DNA of 64,000 nucleotides. Source: CALNZV01 sp942491115 (lineage in GTDB: Bacteria > Desulfobacterota > Desulfobacteria > Desulfobacterales > UBA5852). Under the pieces are notes generated by a model. The model saw only the letters and a program-made list of their open reading frames with translations, did not search any database and had not been told where the DNA came from. Positions 26,185 through 34,482 of the stretch are shown in pieces (positions within the stretch are counted from its first letter, which is position 1; every line of letters starts with the position of its first letter). The DNA is taken from contig CALNZV010000020.1 in NCBI GenBank assembly GCA_942491115.1, positions 310,001-374,000 on the forward strand. Reading direction: 5' to 3'. Both the position numbers and the translations under genes were made by a program.

Positions 26185-27193
26185 TCTGGAACACGTTCTA
26201 AACCTACCGCTGATCTGGTTCTGCCTCATCGCGACGGCGATTCTCCTTTATGTGCTCCTCGACGGGTTCGATCTTGGCGTCGGAGTGTTGTTCCCTTTTG
26301 CCCCCTCGGATCAATGTCGAGATCGCATGATGAATTCCATCGCACCCTTCTGGGACGGAAACGAGACATGGCTGGTTCTCGGAGGCGGCGGATTGTTCGC
26401 TGCCTTCCCCCTGGCATATTCGATTTTGATGCCCGCCTTGTACATCCCGATCATCATGATGCTGCTGGGCCTGATTTTCAGAGGGGTTGCCTTTGAATTC
26501 CGTTTCAAGGCCGATACCTCTCGACGGTTGTGGGACTACGCCTTTCACTTCGGATCTCTGATGGCCGCATTCATGCAGGGGGTTATTCTGGGTGCGTTCG
26601 TCCAGGGAATCGATGTCGATGGGAGACAATTCTCCGGCGGCGCCTTTGATTGGCTGAACGCATACAGCGTCATGACCGGAGTGGCCCTGGTGTTTGGTTA
26701 CGCGCTATTGGGAGCCACATGGTTGATCATGAAGACCGACGGGATCACCGCAGACTGGGCCAGGAAGTGTGCTGCCTACGTTCTGGGATATGTGGGTCTG
26801 TTCCTGGGAATCGTCAGTCTCAGTATGCCCATGATGGACGAAAACATCAAAACCCTATGGTTCAGCCAGCCCAACCTGTTCTACCTCATGCCGGTACCTG
26901 TCGCCACTGCCACCCTGTTCGTCCTATTATGGAGGGACCTTCACCGGAGCAGGGAGGTCAGGCCTTTTGTCCTGAGCATCGGAGTCTTTCTGATGGGATA
27001 CATCGGCTTGGGGATCAGCCTCTGGCCATGGCTGGTGCCCTTCAAGGTCACGTTTGCCCAGGCAGCGGCGGCGGCGTCCTCCCAGTCCCTGCTGCTGGTC
27101 GGCACCGCTGTCATGCTGCCGGTGGTGCTAACCTACACGGCCTACTGCTACTACATTTTCAGAGGGAAGGCTTCCCATGAAACCGGTTACTAA
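26177..27193 (+). CDS. cydB: Cytochrome bd-type quinol oxidase subunit II
   Basis: A 338-residue membrane protein with eight or nine segments. Motifs DGFDLGVG, PFWDGNETWLV and the RGVAFEFR segment are diagnostic of CydB/CioB. ATG 26177 lies behind GAAGGAGGG inside the last codons of cydA (8-base overlap), so the two are coupled. No heme ligand is expected in this subunit; it stabilises subunit I. Confidence 0.95.
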   Translation: MFSLEHVLNLPLIWFCLIATAILLYVLLDGFDLGVGVLFPFAPSDQCRDRMMNSIAPFWDGNETWLVLGGGGLFAAFPLAYSILMPALYIPIIMMLLGLIFRGVAFEFRFKADTSRRLWDYAFHFGSLMAAFMQGVILGAFVQGIDVDGRQFSGGAFDWLNAYSVMTGVALVFGYALLGATWLIMKTDGITADWARKCAAYVLGYVGLFLGIVSLSMPMMDENIKTLWFSQPNLFYLMPVPVATATLFVLLWRDLHRSREVRPFVLSIGVFLMGYIGLGISLWPWLVPFKVTFAQAAAAASSQSLLLVGTAVMLPVVLTYTAYCYYIFRGKASHETGY

Positions 27194-27296
27194 AAAAGAG
27201 AGGCAATGGTTCTGGTTCGCCGCCCTGTGGCTTGGGGGGGTCGCCGCCACTTGGCTTCTGGCGGCCCTGGTGCGGTTGGTGGTATCCATCGGATAG
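27177..27296 (+). CDS. DUF2474 small subunit of cytochrome bd oxidase (39 residues)
   Basis: A 39-residue ORF overlaps the end of cydB by 17 bases. It has a basic start (MKPVTKKERQW), one hydrophobic helix (about 12-37) and the family's WFAALWLGG stretch, as in DUF2474 proteins encoded after cioAB. Such single-helix subunits play the part of CydX: they sit beside CydA and are needed for assembly or stability in the enzymes studied (established for CydX). AGAGGGAAGG lies before the ATG. Confidence 0.85.
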   Translation: MKPVTKKERQWFWFAALWLGGVAATWLLAALVRLVVSIG

Positions 27297-27350
27297 CCGA
27301 TGGCAGGGGACTGGCCCGAATGCCCGCGCCGCGATGGCATGGGATGGCGT

Positions 27351-29357
27351 CTAGGGGGAGGCGGTGGCTTCCAAGATCCGCTGCTGCCAGGATTCGGCAT
27401 AGCCATCGGCCTCAGGGATACCGGCGATTCTTCGGGTGTGGGGGAAGTGGATGCGGACGAAATCCCGAAACCGCTTGTCCACCGTCTTTCGGATCGGTGG
27501 ACATAGCCGCCGGTGCATCTCATCGTCCACATCGTTGAAATCAAAGAAAATGGCCAATTGATTCTTCAGTCCGTTTCGTAGATCCCCAAAGTCTTTCTGT
27601 GCTTCGGCCGCAGCCCATACTTGATTGACCACGTCCACCAGCCCGTGTCGAATGACTTTTTTGATGAGAGACCGTTTGTCGTCGGTCCAAAATATCCGGT
27701 TACGGTCCATGCTGAGGACGCATTTGTCGTCCCCACGCAGATTGATCCGGCCCACCACGCTACCTCGGGCACCCTCGGGCAGAAGACTCGTCATCTGGGT
27801 GACGAATATACCGTCCTGGAAAACGGAAACACCCCCGATACTGGCGTCCAAGGCGTAGATCTCACCCCCATTGCTCTTCGCTTTCAGAAACAGGTACCCC
27901 TCGGCGTGGCGGAAGGCCAACGCCGCGACGAAGGCCGACTCACTCTTATGGGTTTTTCGGTAGTCAAGCGCCTCGGCACCGATGGTGATTTCCTCTCGAC
28001 CGGCCTGGATCAGGCGAACCGGAAAGGCAATGAAGCGGATGTGGCTTTTCAGATAGCCCACGAATTCCAAGCTCCGACAATAGTTGATACGGGACGGCTT
28101 AAGGTGGAGGGTGACCTCGGTGCCCGTGGGAATGTCCCTCCCCAGGGGACGAACATCGAAATAGTCCCTCAGGTGAGTGATGGTGATCATCAGTCCGGTA
28201 TCCCCCGTCTTCCGGGTTTTGATAACGATCTTTTCCGCCACCAGGAAGCTCGACAGAAAGCCGATCCCGAACTGACTGATAAAGCTGACGCCCAATCGGT
28301 CCGCCGTGCCTTGACCGCCGGGGTTACCGGACTGGTATAGAGAAATGCCGATGGTCAGAAAGTACTTCTCGATCCACTGGCGGTTCATGCCGATGCCATT
28401 GTCCCGAATCGCGATGACGCTGATGCCATCGTTGAAGGACACGGAAATGGCCGGCTCGTAGTCCTTCTCCCGGAGCTGACGCAGATGGCAGGCGTCGATG
28501 GCGTTTTGGATCAGTTCCCGAAGAAACACCCGGTTGTCCGAATAGAGTCGGTTACCGGTGAACAGCTGCAGCGCCGACGACGAGTCGACGGAAAACTTCA
28601 AATCGATGGGTTCGTACCCATCCGGCTCGATGTCGAACACCACGACGGAAAAAAGGAACCGGGGGCTGACGATACGGTTGATCCCATGAGCCAGACGGTT
28701 CACGGCGCTCTCATGGTGCTTCAGGGCCCGGTGAACCTCAGGATGTCGACACCGTATCCGAATCCGGGCAGCGCCGGCCACATGGGGATGGGGCCCTTCG
28801 CCCTCCACCGAATAGGCGCCGTCAAGGGCATCGACGTCGAGGCCGTCGACCCTGCAGAGGAGATCGGCAACCGATAATTCGAGGGCGGCCGACAAGCGGA
28901 TGGCCCCAGCGATGAGGGGAATGTTGATGGCATTGGCGTTGGCGACCGATTCCCCGGGTGGCCGGTCCAACCGATCGATGTCCCCCACAGCCAGGAGGAT
29001 GTGAGCGAGGGTGTCGGCCCGGTTCCGATCCCTGATTCCAAACAGCGGCCAGTCCGCCAAAATCCGGTGATGGGCATCCGCGGCCACCCGACGGATGTCC
29101 CGTGGCCCCGCCTCCCCGGGGGGCCCGCCGCTGCCATCAATGCCGGCATCCCAAAGGCTGACCGCGGCCGCCAGGTAGAAGAGGTCCAGAGGCCCTCTTG
29201 CCAGTGCGTCCCTCTGCTCTTCATCCAGAAGCCAGTGGTCCAGCCGCTGAAAAATGGCATCGGACTGGATCTCAATTCCCTGGTGGCGAAGGCTTGAGCG
29301 GATGGCATCCAGTTCCACGATCAGGGGGCCGGGTATCCGGTCGATCAACGGCGTCAT
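27351..29357 (-). CDS. HSP90-like (GHKL) ATPase with degenerate HD-like N-terminal domain
   Basis: A 668-residue soluble protein. From about residue 255 it is an HSP90-type ATPase: N-box ELIQNAIDA (281-289), IRDNGIGM (317-324) and SQFGIGFLSSFL (361-372). Before it, residues about 30-175 resemble the HD-CE domain found fused to such ATPases in conflict-linked systems: YLAAAVSLWDAGID matches the helix with the HD motif, but His is Trp, and later IRLSAALEL replaces the usual LADALD. So the phosphohydrolase part looks dead. The HD reading is my inference; the ATPase is firm. ATG 29357 follows AAAGGAAA. It is divergent from the zinc peptidase and unlinked to known defence genes. Confidence 0.8.
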   Translation of the reverse strand: MTPLIDRIPGPLIVELDAIRSSLRHQGIEIQSDAIFQRLDHWLLDEEQRDALARGPLDLFYLAAAVSLWDAGIDGSGGPPGEAGPRDIRRVAADAHHRILADWPLFGIRDRNRADTLAHILLAVGDIDRLDRPPGESVANANAINIPLIAGAIRLSAALELSVADLLCRVDGLDVDALDGAYSVEGEGPHPHVAGAARIRIRCRHPEVHRALKHHESAVNRLAHGINRIVSPRFLFSVVVFDIEPDGYEPIDLKFSVDSSSALQLFTGNRLYSDNRVFLRELIQNAIDACHLRQLREKDYEPAISVSFNDGISVIAIRDNGIGMNRQWIEKYFLTIGISLYQSGNPGGQGTADRLGVSFISQFGIGFLSSFLVAEKIVIKTRKTGDTGLMITITHLRDYFDVRPLGRDIPTGTEVTLHLKPSRINYCRSLEFVGYLKSHIRFIAFPVRLIQAGREEITIGAEALDYRKTHKSESAFVAALAFRHAEGYLFLKAKSNGGEIYALDASIGGVSVFQDGIFVTQMTSLLPEGARGSVVGRINLRGDDKCVLSMDRNRIFWTDDKRSLIKKVIRHGLVDVVNQVWAAAEAQKDFGDLRNGLKNQLAIFFDFNDVDDEMHRRLCPPIRKTVDKRFRDFVRIHFPHTRRIAGIPEADGYAESWQQRILEATASP

Positions 29358-29601
29358 GGGACCGTTTCCTTTGCGTGTCAGGCGCAGCCGAGGCCGGTTT
29401 TCTGGGTGAAGACATGCCACGGCCGTCCATCGTCAACAGGGGGACTGTCGCCCCGAATAGATGTGAGTAGGATGGGGTCGGAAAGGCCGGCCGTCAAATC
29501 GGCTCCCGGCACCCCCCAGGACACCCATCGACCGGCTCGCCCCTTCCATCCCGGCGATGCGGGTGTTACCGTTATCAGACGGCAAGGCAGGGGGGACGGT
29601 C

Positions 29602-30357
29602 ATGCCTCCCAGCCGAAACGGCGGTGGGAAAACGGCCGCCACCCACAAGACCCATGAAAACCGACTGGCGGATATCGTGATCATCCTTGGACTTCTCATC
29701 CTGGTGGCCATCGTCCTTTACGGCCCCCAGCTGTGGGCTAAAGCCGTGTTGGACCACTATGGCCGCCGGGAATATTTTTCCGGCAACGGCATGGAGTTGG
29801 CCAGCCGGCTCCTGGAACGATCGGGGATTCTCGATGTCCGGGTCGAAACGACCTCCCGTGGAGACCACTACGACCCCCAAGCCAAGGCCATTCGGTTATC
29901 CCCCGAGCGTTGCGGTCGGAACACCCTGACGGCCGTCGTGGTCGCCGCTCACGAGGTGGGCCATGCCATTCAGGACCATACCCGGTATCCGCCATTCCGG
30001 TCACGAACCCGATGGGTCAGCGTGGGGTCCAGGCTCGAAAAGATTGGCGCCGGCGTCATGGTGGCGGTGCCGGTGGTGGCCATGGTCACACGGGTGCCGG
30101 CCGCGGGGCTATTGATGTTTCTCGGAGGTCTTGGGACCTTGTGCATCCCCCTCGCCATCCACCTGATCACCCTTCCCACGGAGTTCGACGCCAGTTTCGG
30201 GCGGGCTCTCCCCATTTTGTCCACCGGGGAATATATCCCGGCCGAAGACATCCCGAGGGCCAGGCGAATCCTCCTCGCCTGCAGTCTGACCTACCTGGCC
30301 AGCGCCCTGGCTGGACTGCTGAACGTCTGGCGATGGATCCGCATCCTTCGTCGATAA
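29602..30357 (+). CDS. Neutral zinc metallopeptidase, YugP family
   Basis: A membrane peptidase of 251 residues. An N-terminal membrane segment (about 27-47) is followed by a zincin site AAHEVGHAIQ, in which the two His of HEVGH and the Glu are catalytic, then two or three C-terminal membrane segments. The FDASFGRALP stretch near residue 200 supplies the third ligand region in this family. YugP proteins resemble M48 but their substrates are unknown. ATG 29602 is preferred over the frame start at 29557. Confidence 0.85.
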   Translation: MPPSRNGGGKTAATHKTHENRLADIVIILGLLILVAIVLYGPQLWAKAVLDHYGRREYFSGNGMELASRLLERSGILDVRVETTSRGDHYDPQAKAIRLSPERCGRNTLTAVVVAAHEVGHAIQDHTRYPPFRSRTRWVSVGSRLEKIGAGVMVAVPVVAMVTRVPAAGLLMFLGGLGTLCIPLAIHLITLPTEFDASFGRALPILSTGEYIPAEDIPRARRILLACSLTYLASALAGLLNVWRWIRILRR

Positions 30358-30855
30358 CCGTTTCAAGCCGCCCCTATGAGCCCGAATATGTCATGAAAAT
30401 TTTTTCTAAATGTCAAAATGATATATGATATCTTATGGTTAGCGCCTGTTTCGGTACCAGAGCCCCGGGAGCCGTTTGTCCCCCGGCGGAATGGCAGAAA
30501 CCCCCAAAAATATTTCCCCTGGGGGCGCGTCGGAGGCTTCCATATGCGGCGTGATCAAGGGCTTGCTGTACCAGCGGTCGGCGGCGCCCTTGAATGCCTG
30601 GCCGATGAACGCCGCCAACACGTGACATATCCGGGTTAGTCACGTGTCCACTGCCGGTGAGGCTGCCCCATCCCTTCACCCCCGTCCCATCGGATATCCA
30701 CCGGCGGCATTGCCGGCGGGACCCCTTGCCGCCAATGTCCGGGGACCGGTTGGAAACAGCCTTCCTCCGGGTTGACATCAAAGGGGCTCCCGGTTAGGAG
30801 ACGAACCAGTCGATGGTCAACCGTTCGAAACGCTGCAATTCCCGGGAGGCGAAAA
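30358..30855. other. 498-base intergenic region upstream of the DUF3786 gene
   Basis: It begins with an AT-rich block (30390-30440), which can carry a promoter on either strand, and holds the inverted repeat at 30618-30647. A minus-strand open frame (30439-30621) reads like a short protein with AAFIGQAFKGAADRWYS but has no ribosome site. No supported gene. Confidence 0.5.
30618..30647. repeat. Inverted repeat with CACGTG cores
   Basis: Two perfect 9-bp arms, ACACGTGAC (30618-30626) and GTCACGTGT (30639-30647), are separated by 12 bases. Each arm contains the self-palindromic CACGTG. About 210 bases before the DUF3786 gene, it could be an operator for two dimers. A hairpin is the other possibility. 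Confidence 0.6.
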
Positions 30856-31689
30856 ATGCCGCGCCCCAAAAACGCCATGGAAATTTTTCAGTTCCTCGAC
30901 AAATCCAACTGCCGTGAATGCGGCAAAAAAACCTGTCTGGCTTTTGCTGGCGCCGTTTTCAAAGGGGAAGCCGCCATCGGCCGATGTCCCCGCTTGAACC
31001 GGGACGTCGTCGAGCGCTATTCGGGATCGCCCGAGGTCTTAAAGGCGTTCGAAGGAGACGATGATGGGTTCGTGGCGGCTCTCAGGCAGAGGATGGCAGC
31101 CCTCGATCTGGCCGAAGCTGCCCAACGGTCGGGGGGAATTCACTTAAAAAACCGCCTCTCCATCAAGGTTCTCGGCAAAGACGTTGCCGTCGATTCGAAG
31201 GGTGTCCTGCACACGGATATCCATGTGAACCCGTGGATGGCGGTTCCCTTTTACACCTACGTTCTTGATGGAAGCGGCCGGAGGCCGGCGGGCCGTTGGA
31301 TGTCCTTCCGGGAGCTGCGGGGCGGAATGGACCGCTATCCCCTCTTCCGAAAGCGTTGCGAGGAGGCCATGAAGCAGGTGGCGGATCGATACCCGGACCT
31401 GTTTGACGACATGGTACACCTCTTTGCCGGCAAACAAGTGGAGGAGCGGTTCGCGTCGGACATCTCGGTGGTGCTCCACCCCCTCCCGAAAGTGCCCATC
31501 ATGGTCTGTTACTGGCAGCCGGACGAAGGGATGTCGTCGACCCTCAATCTCTTTTTTGATGAAACCGCCCCCGAAAACCTGGACATCGGATCCCTATTCA
31601 GTCTGGGAACTGGCCTCTCCCAGATGTTTGAAAAACTGGCTTTGCGCCACGGTGCCGGACCGCCTTCCCCCCCTATACCCGGCGGATAG
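30856..31689 (+). CDS. DUF3786 domain protein with N-terminal Fe-S motif
   Basis: The 277-residue protein begins with a four-Cys motif at residues 18-45 (CREC, then KTC, then GRC: C-x2-C-x4-C-x16-C), the pattern of the 4Fe-4S domain in corrinoid/acetyl-CoA synthase gamma subunits. The rest is a DUF3786 domain, with VHLFAGKQVEERF and HPLPKVPIMVCYWQPDEG segments. Such proteins occur in anaerobes and may take part in corrinoid or C1 enzymes (inference). ATG 30856 follows GGGAGGC. It is monocistronic, convergent with trmO. Confidence 0.85.
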   Translation: MPRPKNAMEIFQFLDKSNCRECGKKTCLAFAGAVFKGEAAIGRCPRLNRDVVERYSGSPEVLKAFEGDDDGFVAALRQRMAALDLAEAAQRSGGIHLKNRLSIKVLGKDVAVDSKGVLHTDIHVNPWMAVPFYTYVLDGSGRRPAGRWMSFRELRGGMDRYPLFRKRCEEAMKQVADRYPDLFDDMVHLFAGKQVEERFASDISVVLHPLPKVPIMVCYWQPDEGMSSTLNLFFDETAPENLDIGSLFSLGTGLSQMFEKLALRHGAGPPSPPIPGG

Positions 31690-31737
31690 AGGAAATGCCC
31701 AATAGGGGAGGGTCATTGGGCACCATCCCGGCCACGG

Positions 31738-32145
31738 TCAATCATCCCCCCGCCTGTCGACGTCGGTATGGGGCTTGATGTCCAGAATCGGGGTTCCATC
31801 GACCATGTCGATACCCCGGACGCGAATCCGGCATCCCTCAACCCCGAGGACCATCACCACCGAAAGCCCGATGGGATTCGGGCGCAGTGGGGAGCAGATG
31901 CTGAAAATGCCCTTGATCTGCCGGCTGTGCCGTGTTTCCTGGGTGAGCAAATCCTGGGTGAAGGGACCACTCCGGTGAAAGTGGAACAGCACCACAATCC
32001 GGCTGCCGACCTCGATATCCACCAGCCCCGCTTCGTATTCCGGCAGGATTTCAAGGATCCCGTCGGCATCGGATACGGTCCAGTGACGCGGCACATCCGC
32101 CACGTCGGTGGTCACATGGCCGATCGGTAGGGGGCGAAACATCAT
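31738..32145 (-). CDS. trmO: tRNA (t6A37)-N6-methyltransferase TrmO (TsaA/YaeB family)
   Basis: TrmO uses SAM to methylate t6A37 in tRNA-Thr (known for E. coli). The 135-residue protein covers the family core: RPIGHV-like start, an EVGSRIVVLFHFH strand, RPNPIGLSVVMV and DGTPILDIKPHTD near the C-terminus. At this length it lacks the C-terminal extension of the E. coli protein (235 residues); short forms are common. The start is ATG 32145 after GGGGGGTG; a GTG at 32154 would overlap the upstream gene by 4 bases. It follows the methyltransferase gene. Confidence 0.85.
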   Translation of the reverse strand: MMFRPLPIGHVTTDVADVPRHWTVSDADGILEILPEYEAGLVDIEVGSRIVVLFHFHRSGPFTQDLLTQETRHSRQIKGIFSICSPLRPNPIGLSVVMVLGVEGCRIRVRGIDMVDGTPILDIKPHTDVDRRGDD

Positions 32146-32150
32146 GGCGG

Positions 32151-32888
32151 TCACCCCCCCTTTCGGAAGGCCGGGCAGGCGGGTGCCGTCTCCGGCCGGG
32201 CATCGGAGGATGGGGTCTTCCTTCCCAGATAAACGGCATGACGGGGCCCGCCGCCCTTTTTTATCCCGCCGCTCACCGAGAATCCACCTTTCGACAGACG
32301 CTTGTGGAAGCCAGGGTCCCTGTCCTCCCCCCAGACAGCGAAAACCCCGTCTGCGTTCAGGGCTCGGAGTGCCGTTTCGATGGCGAGGCTTCCATAGAGC
32401 GGGTGGTCTCGCCCGTGATCACTGCTGCGAGGTCCACAGTAAAGATCCAGAACGATCGCGTCCAGTTTTTCAAGCCCTGGCTCGACGGCATACCCCTCGA
32501 TAACGGAGGACACATCCCCGGAGATCAGGGTTACCCGGGAGTCCCATGTGGCGTTGCCGGTGAGCATCGACAAGGGTCCTTTGCACCATTCGATCACGAT
32601 GGGATTGAGTTCCGCCACCATCACCGATCCGGAGGCCGGCAGCTCATCGAGGACCGCCCTGAGGGTAAAGCCCATTCCAAGTCCCCCCAAAAGCACCTTC
32701 GGCCGGGAGCGATTACGGATGGCGCTGCAGGCCAACCGGCCTAAGGCGATCTCGGATCGATGGGACAGGCTGTTCATGAGCACCCGCCCCCCGATCGTCA
32801 TCAGAAAATCCCTTTCGCCCCGCTGCCGCAACTCCAGTAGACCCTCTTCGGTCGACACCCGATCAATGGTTTTCCAGGGCAAAGACAT
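32151..32888 (-). CDS. Spermidine synthase-like class I methyltransferase
   Basis: A 245-residue Rossmann-fold protein with the SAM or aminopropyl donor motif LLGGLGMGFTLR, an acidic VAELNPIVIEW strand, DAIVLDLYCGPRSSD and GVFAVWGED. The pattern is of spermidine-synthase-like proteins, which often act on other substrates. The beta-hairpin start of true spermidine synthases is not clear, so a methyltransferase is as likely. ATG 32888 sits behind CAGAAGA. The gene lies 5 bases upstream of trmO, so they are probably co-transcribed. Confidence 0.8.
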   Translation of the reverse strand: MSLPWKTIDRVSTEEGLLELRQRGERDFLMTIGGRVLMNSLSHRSEIALGRLACSAIRNRSRPKVLLGGLGMGFTLRAVLDELPASGSVMVAELNPIVIEWCKGPLSMLTGNATWDSRVTLISGDVSSVIEGYAVEPGLEKLDAIVLDLYCGPRSSDHGRDHPLYGSLAIETALRALNADGVFAVWGEDRDPGFHKRLSKGGFSVSGGIKKGGGPRHAVYLGRKTPSSDARPETAPACPAFRKGG

Positions 32889-33015
32889 CGGCGTTCTTCT
32901 GTTTCCTGAGGGAGATCGGCGACAAGGCGACCCGGCGGCATCCATCGCACCAGCACCGTGGGAGGCCATGCTCAACAAGCCACGACAGGCCCTGGAACCC
33001 CTCCAGAGGCAACCC

Positions 33016-33507
33016 TCAGGATGGGATACAGTCCCTTTCATCAACGGCCGCATCGGTGTGGACTAGCTTGCTGTAACAGGTGTAGTCACCGCCTGGATTT
33101 TCCCTCGGACTGCCCGAATAGCCGCTCACCCCGGGCCGCATCCCGGAGGCATCGGGATAGCCCGTGTAAAACGCCTGATCTTTTCCGCTGACCCACAGGT
33201 CGATATGGCCAGATGGCGGCACCTCGCTGTCGATGACACAGGCAAATTTATTGCTGCCCGAATACATGCCGGATGGGTCTTTGGACGTTGAAAACTCAAC
33301 ATACCAGTAATCGAATTCCGCGGCATGAGGTCCGGTTTCGTAGTGTCGGGGCAAGGGGCCCCAGTTCCCCCCGGCAGTGACACACTCCGTGGTGTATGAG
33401 TGACTGCCGACATGGGCTTTTGAGGTACTGAACTCCACCTTGACGTCGTAAATATCGCTTCCCCACAAATTATGGAAAACCACCTCGATCTGATGAGTTG
33501 TCGACAT
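33016..33507 (-). CDS. Hypothetical beta-rich protein
   Basis: A 163-residue soluble protein, unrecognised. It begins MSTTHQIEVVFHNLWGSDIY, has two VEFSTSK repeats (about 24-30 and 70-76), a GSHSYTTECV stretch and several aromatic residues, suggesting a beta-sandwich (inference). Three Cys occur, without a signal peptide. ATG 33507 follows AGGAGGC, so the start is good. It stands alone. Confidence 0.6.
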   Translation of the reverse strand: MSTTHQIEVVFHNLWGSDIYDVKVEFSTSKAHVGSHSYTTECVTAGGNWGPLPRHYETGPHAAEFDYWYVEFSTSKDPSGMYSGSNKFACVIDSEVPPSGHIDLWVSGKDQAFYTGYPDASGMRPGVSGYSGSPRENPGGDYTCYSKLVHTDAAVDERDCIPS

Positions 33508-33745
33508 AATGTGCCTCCTATTTTTGGGTCCTGCCATCTAAAACCATGGCGTCCGGTGATCTGACCGTTCCCCTGGTGACCGGCCTGGGCGAGCCTTGAA
33601 GGAATCGGCGGGATCGGTCGGGCCGGGGCCGACGCTATACAGAATAGGGCTTAATTCGGTTCCGTAAAGCCTGGCAAACACCGGTCGACAGGTTATCCCC
33701 GGTCCCAGGCCATCGGCCGCCGGCATCGAAACCAAGAGGTGCGGC

Positions 33746-34207
33746 TCATGAATCGGCCTGGATCCCCATGGGGTTGATGGTCATGACCGGCACCGGCGAC
33801 AGCTTCACGACCCGCTCGGCCACCGAGCCGAAAAGGAGTCGGTCAAATCCCCGCCGACCATGGGTTCCCATGACCACCAAATCAACCCGGTTTTCGGCAA
33901 TGTAAGCAAGGATTTCCTCCGACGGGTCCCCGGATCTGACCTCCATCACGATCCGCTGCTCGGCCGGAAAATGGGCTTCCCGGAATTCCTTTAATTTTCT
34001 GTGGGCCCCCTCCAGGATACCCTGCTCAAAACTCGCCACGGCCGCAGCGGACACATAGAAGCCTGTGTATTGGCCCATGACCCGGGCGGCGAACAGCAGG
34101 TGCAGGTTCCCCTTGAAGGCATCGACCACGGTTTTTACGGATGGAACCAGACGGGGCGACATTTCCGACAAGTCTACCGGGAAGAGAATCTCTTTAAAAA
34201 CTGTCAT
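33746..34207 (-). CDS. Universal stress protein (UspA family)
   Basis: A 153-residue cytoplasmic UspA-fold protein. It begins TVFKEILFPVDLSE, and its C-terminal ATP-binding motif GTHGRRGFDRLLFGSVAERV fits the G-2x-G-9x-G(S/T) rule, so it is likely of the ATP-binding class. ATG 34207 follows GGAGGCAATC; the longer frame begins with unrelated residues. It is single. UspA proteins respond to starvation and oxidative stress; which signal acts here is unknown. Confidence 0.9.
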   Translation of the reverse strand: MTVFKEILFPVDLSEMSPRLVPSVKTVVDAFKGNLHLLFAARVMGQYTGFYVSAAAVASFEQGILEGAHRKLKEFREAHFPAEQRIVMEVRSGDPSEEILAYIAENRVDLVVMGTHGRRGFDRLLFGSVAERVVKLSPVPVMTINPMGIQADS

Positions 34208-34482
34208 GATTGCCTCCATGGTGATAGGGTTCATCCATTGCCCTTCCGGGGGAAGGGCCGACGCGGCCGCCTCCGAATGGGCTCGACTCCCCAACGGGGT
34301 TTCCGGGGCACATTCCGACAACCCCTTGATAAGCATCTGATTGGTGTAAGATAAGGCCGCCCCCGGCCCAACTCAACCGGGACCGGCACGCTGATACCGC
34401 CATCCAAAACCGTCTCCCCCCGGCGGTAGGCGCTGCCTCTTTTTGCGACCCGATACCCGATCCGTGCCAGGAGATTGCCGCC

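Noticed and set aside
27351..30357. Known anti-phage system built from the HSP90-like gene and the YugP peptidase
   Set aside because: The genes are divergent, and YugP is a widespread housekeeping family; no effector or nuclease is near.
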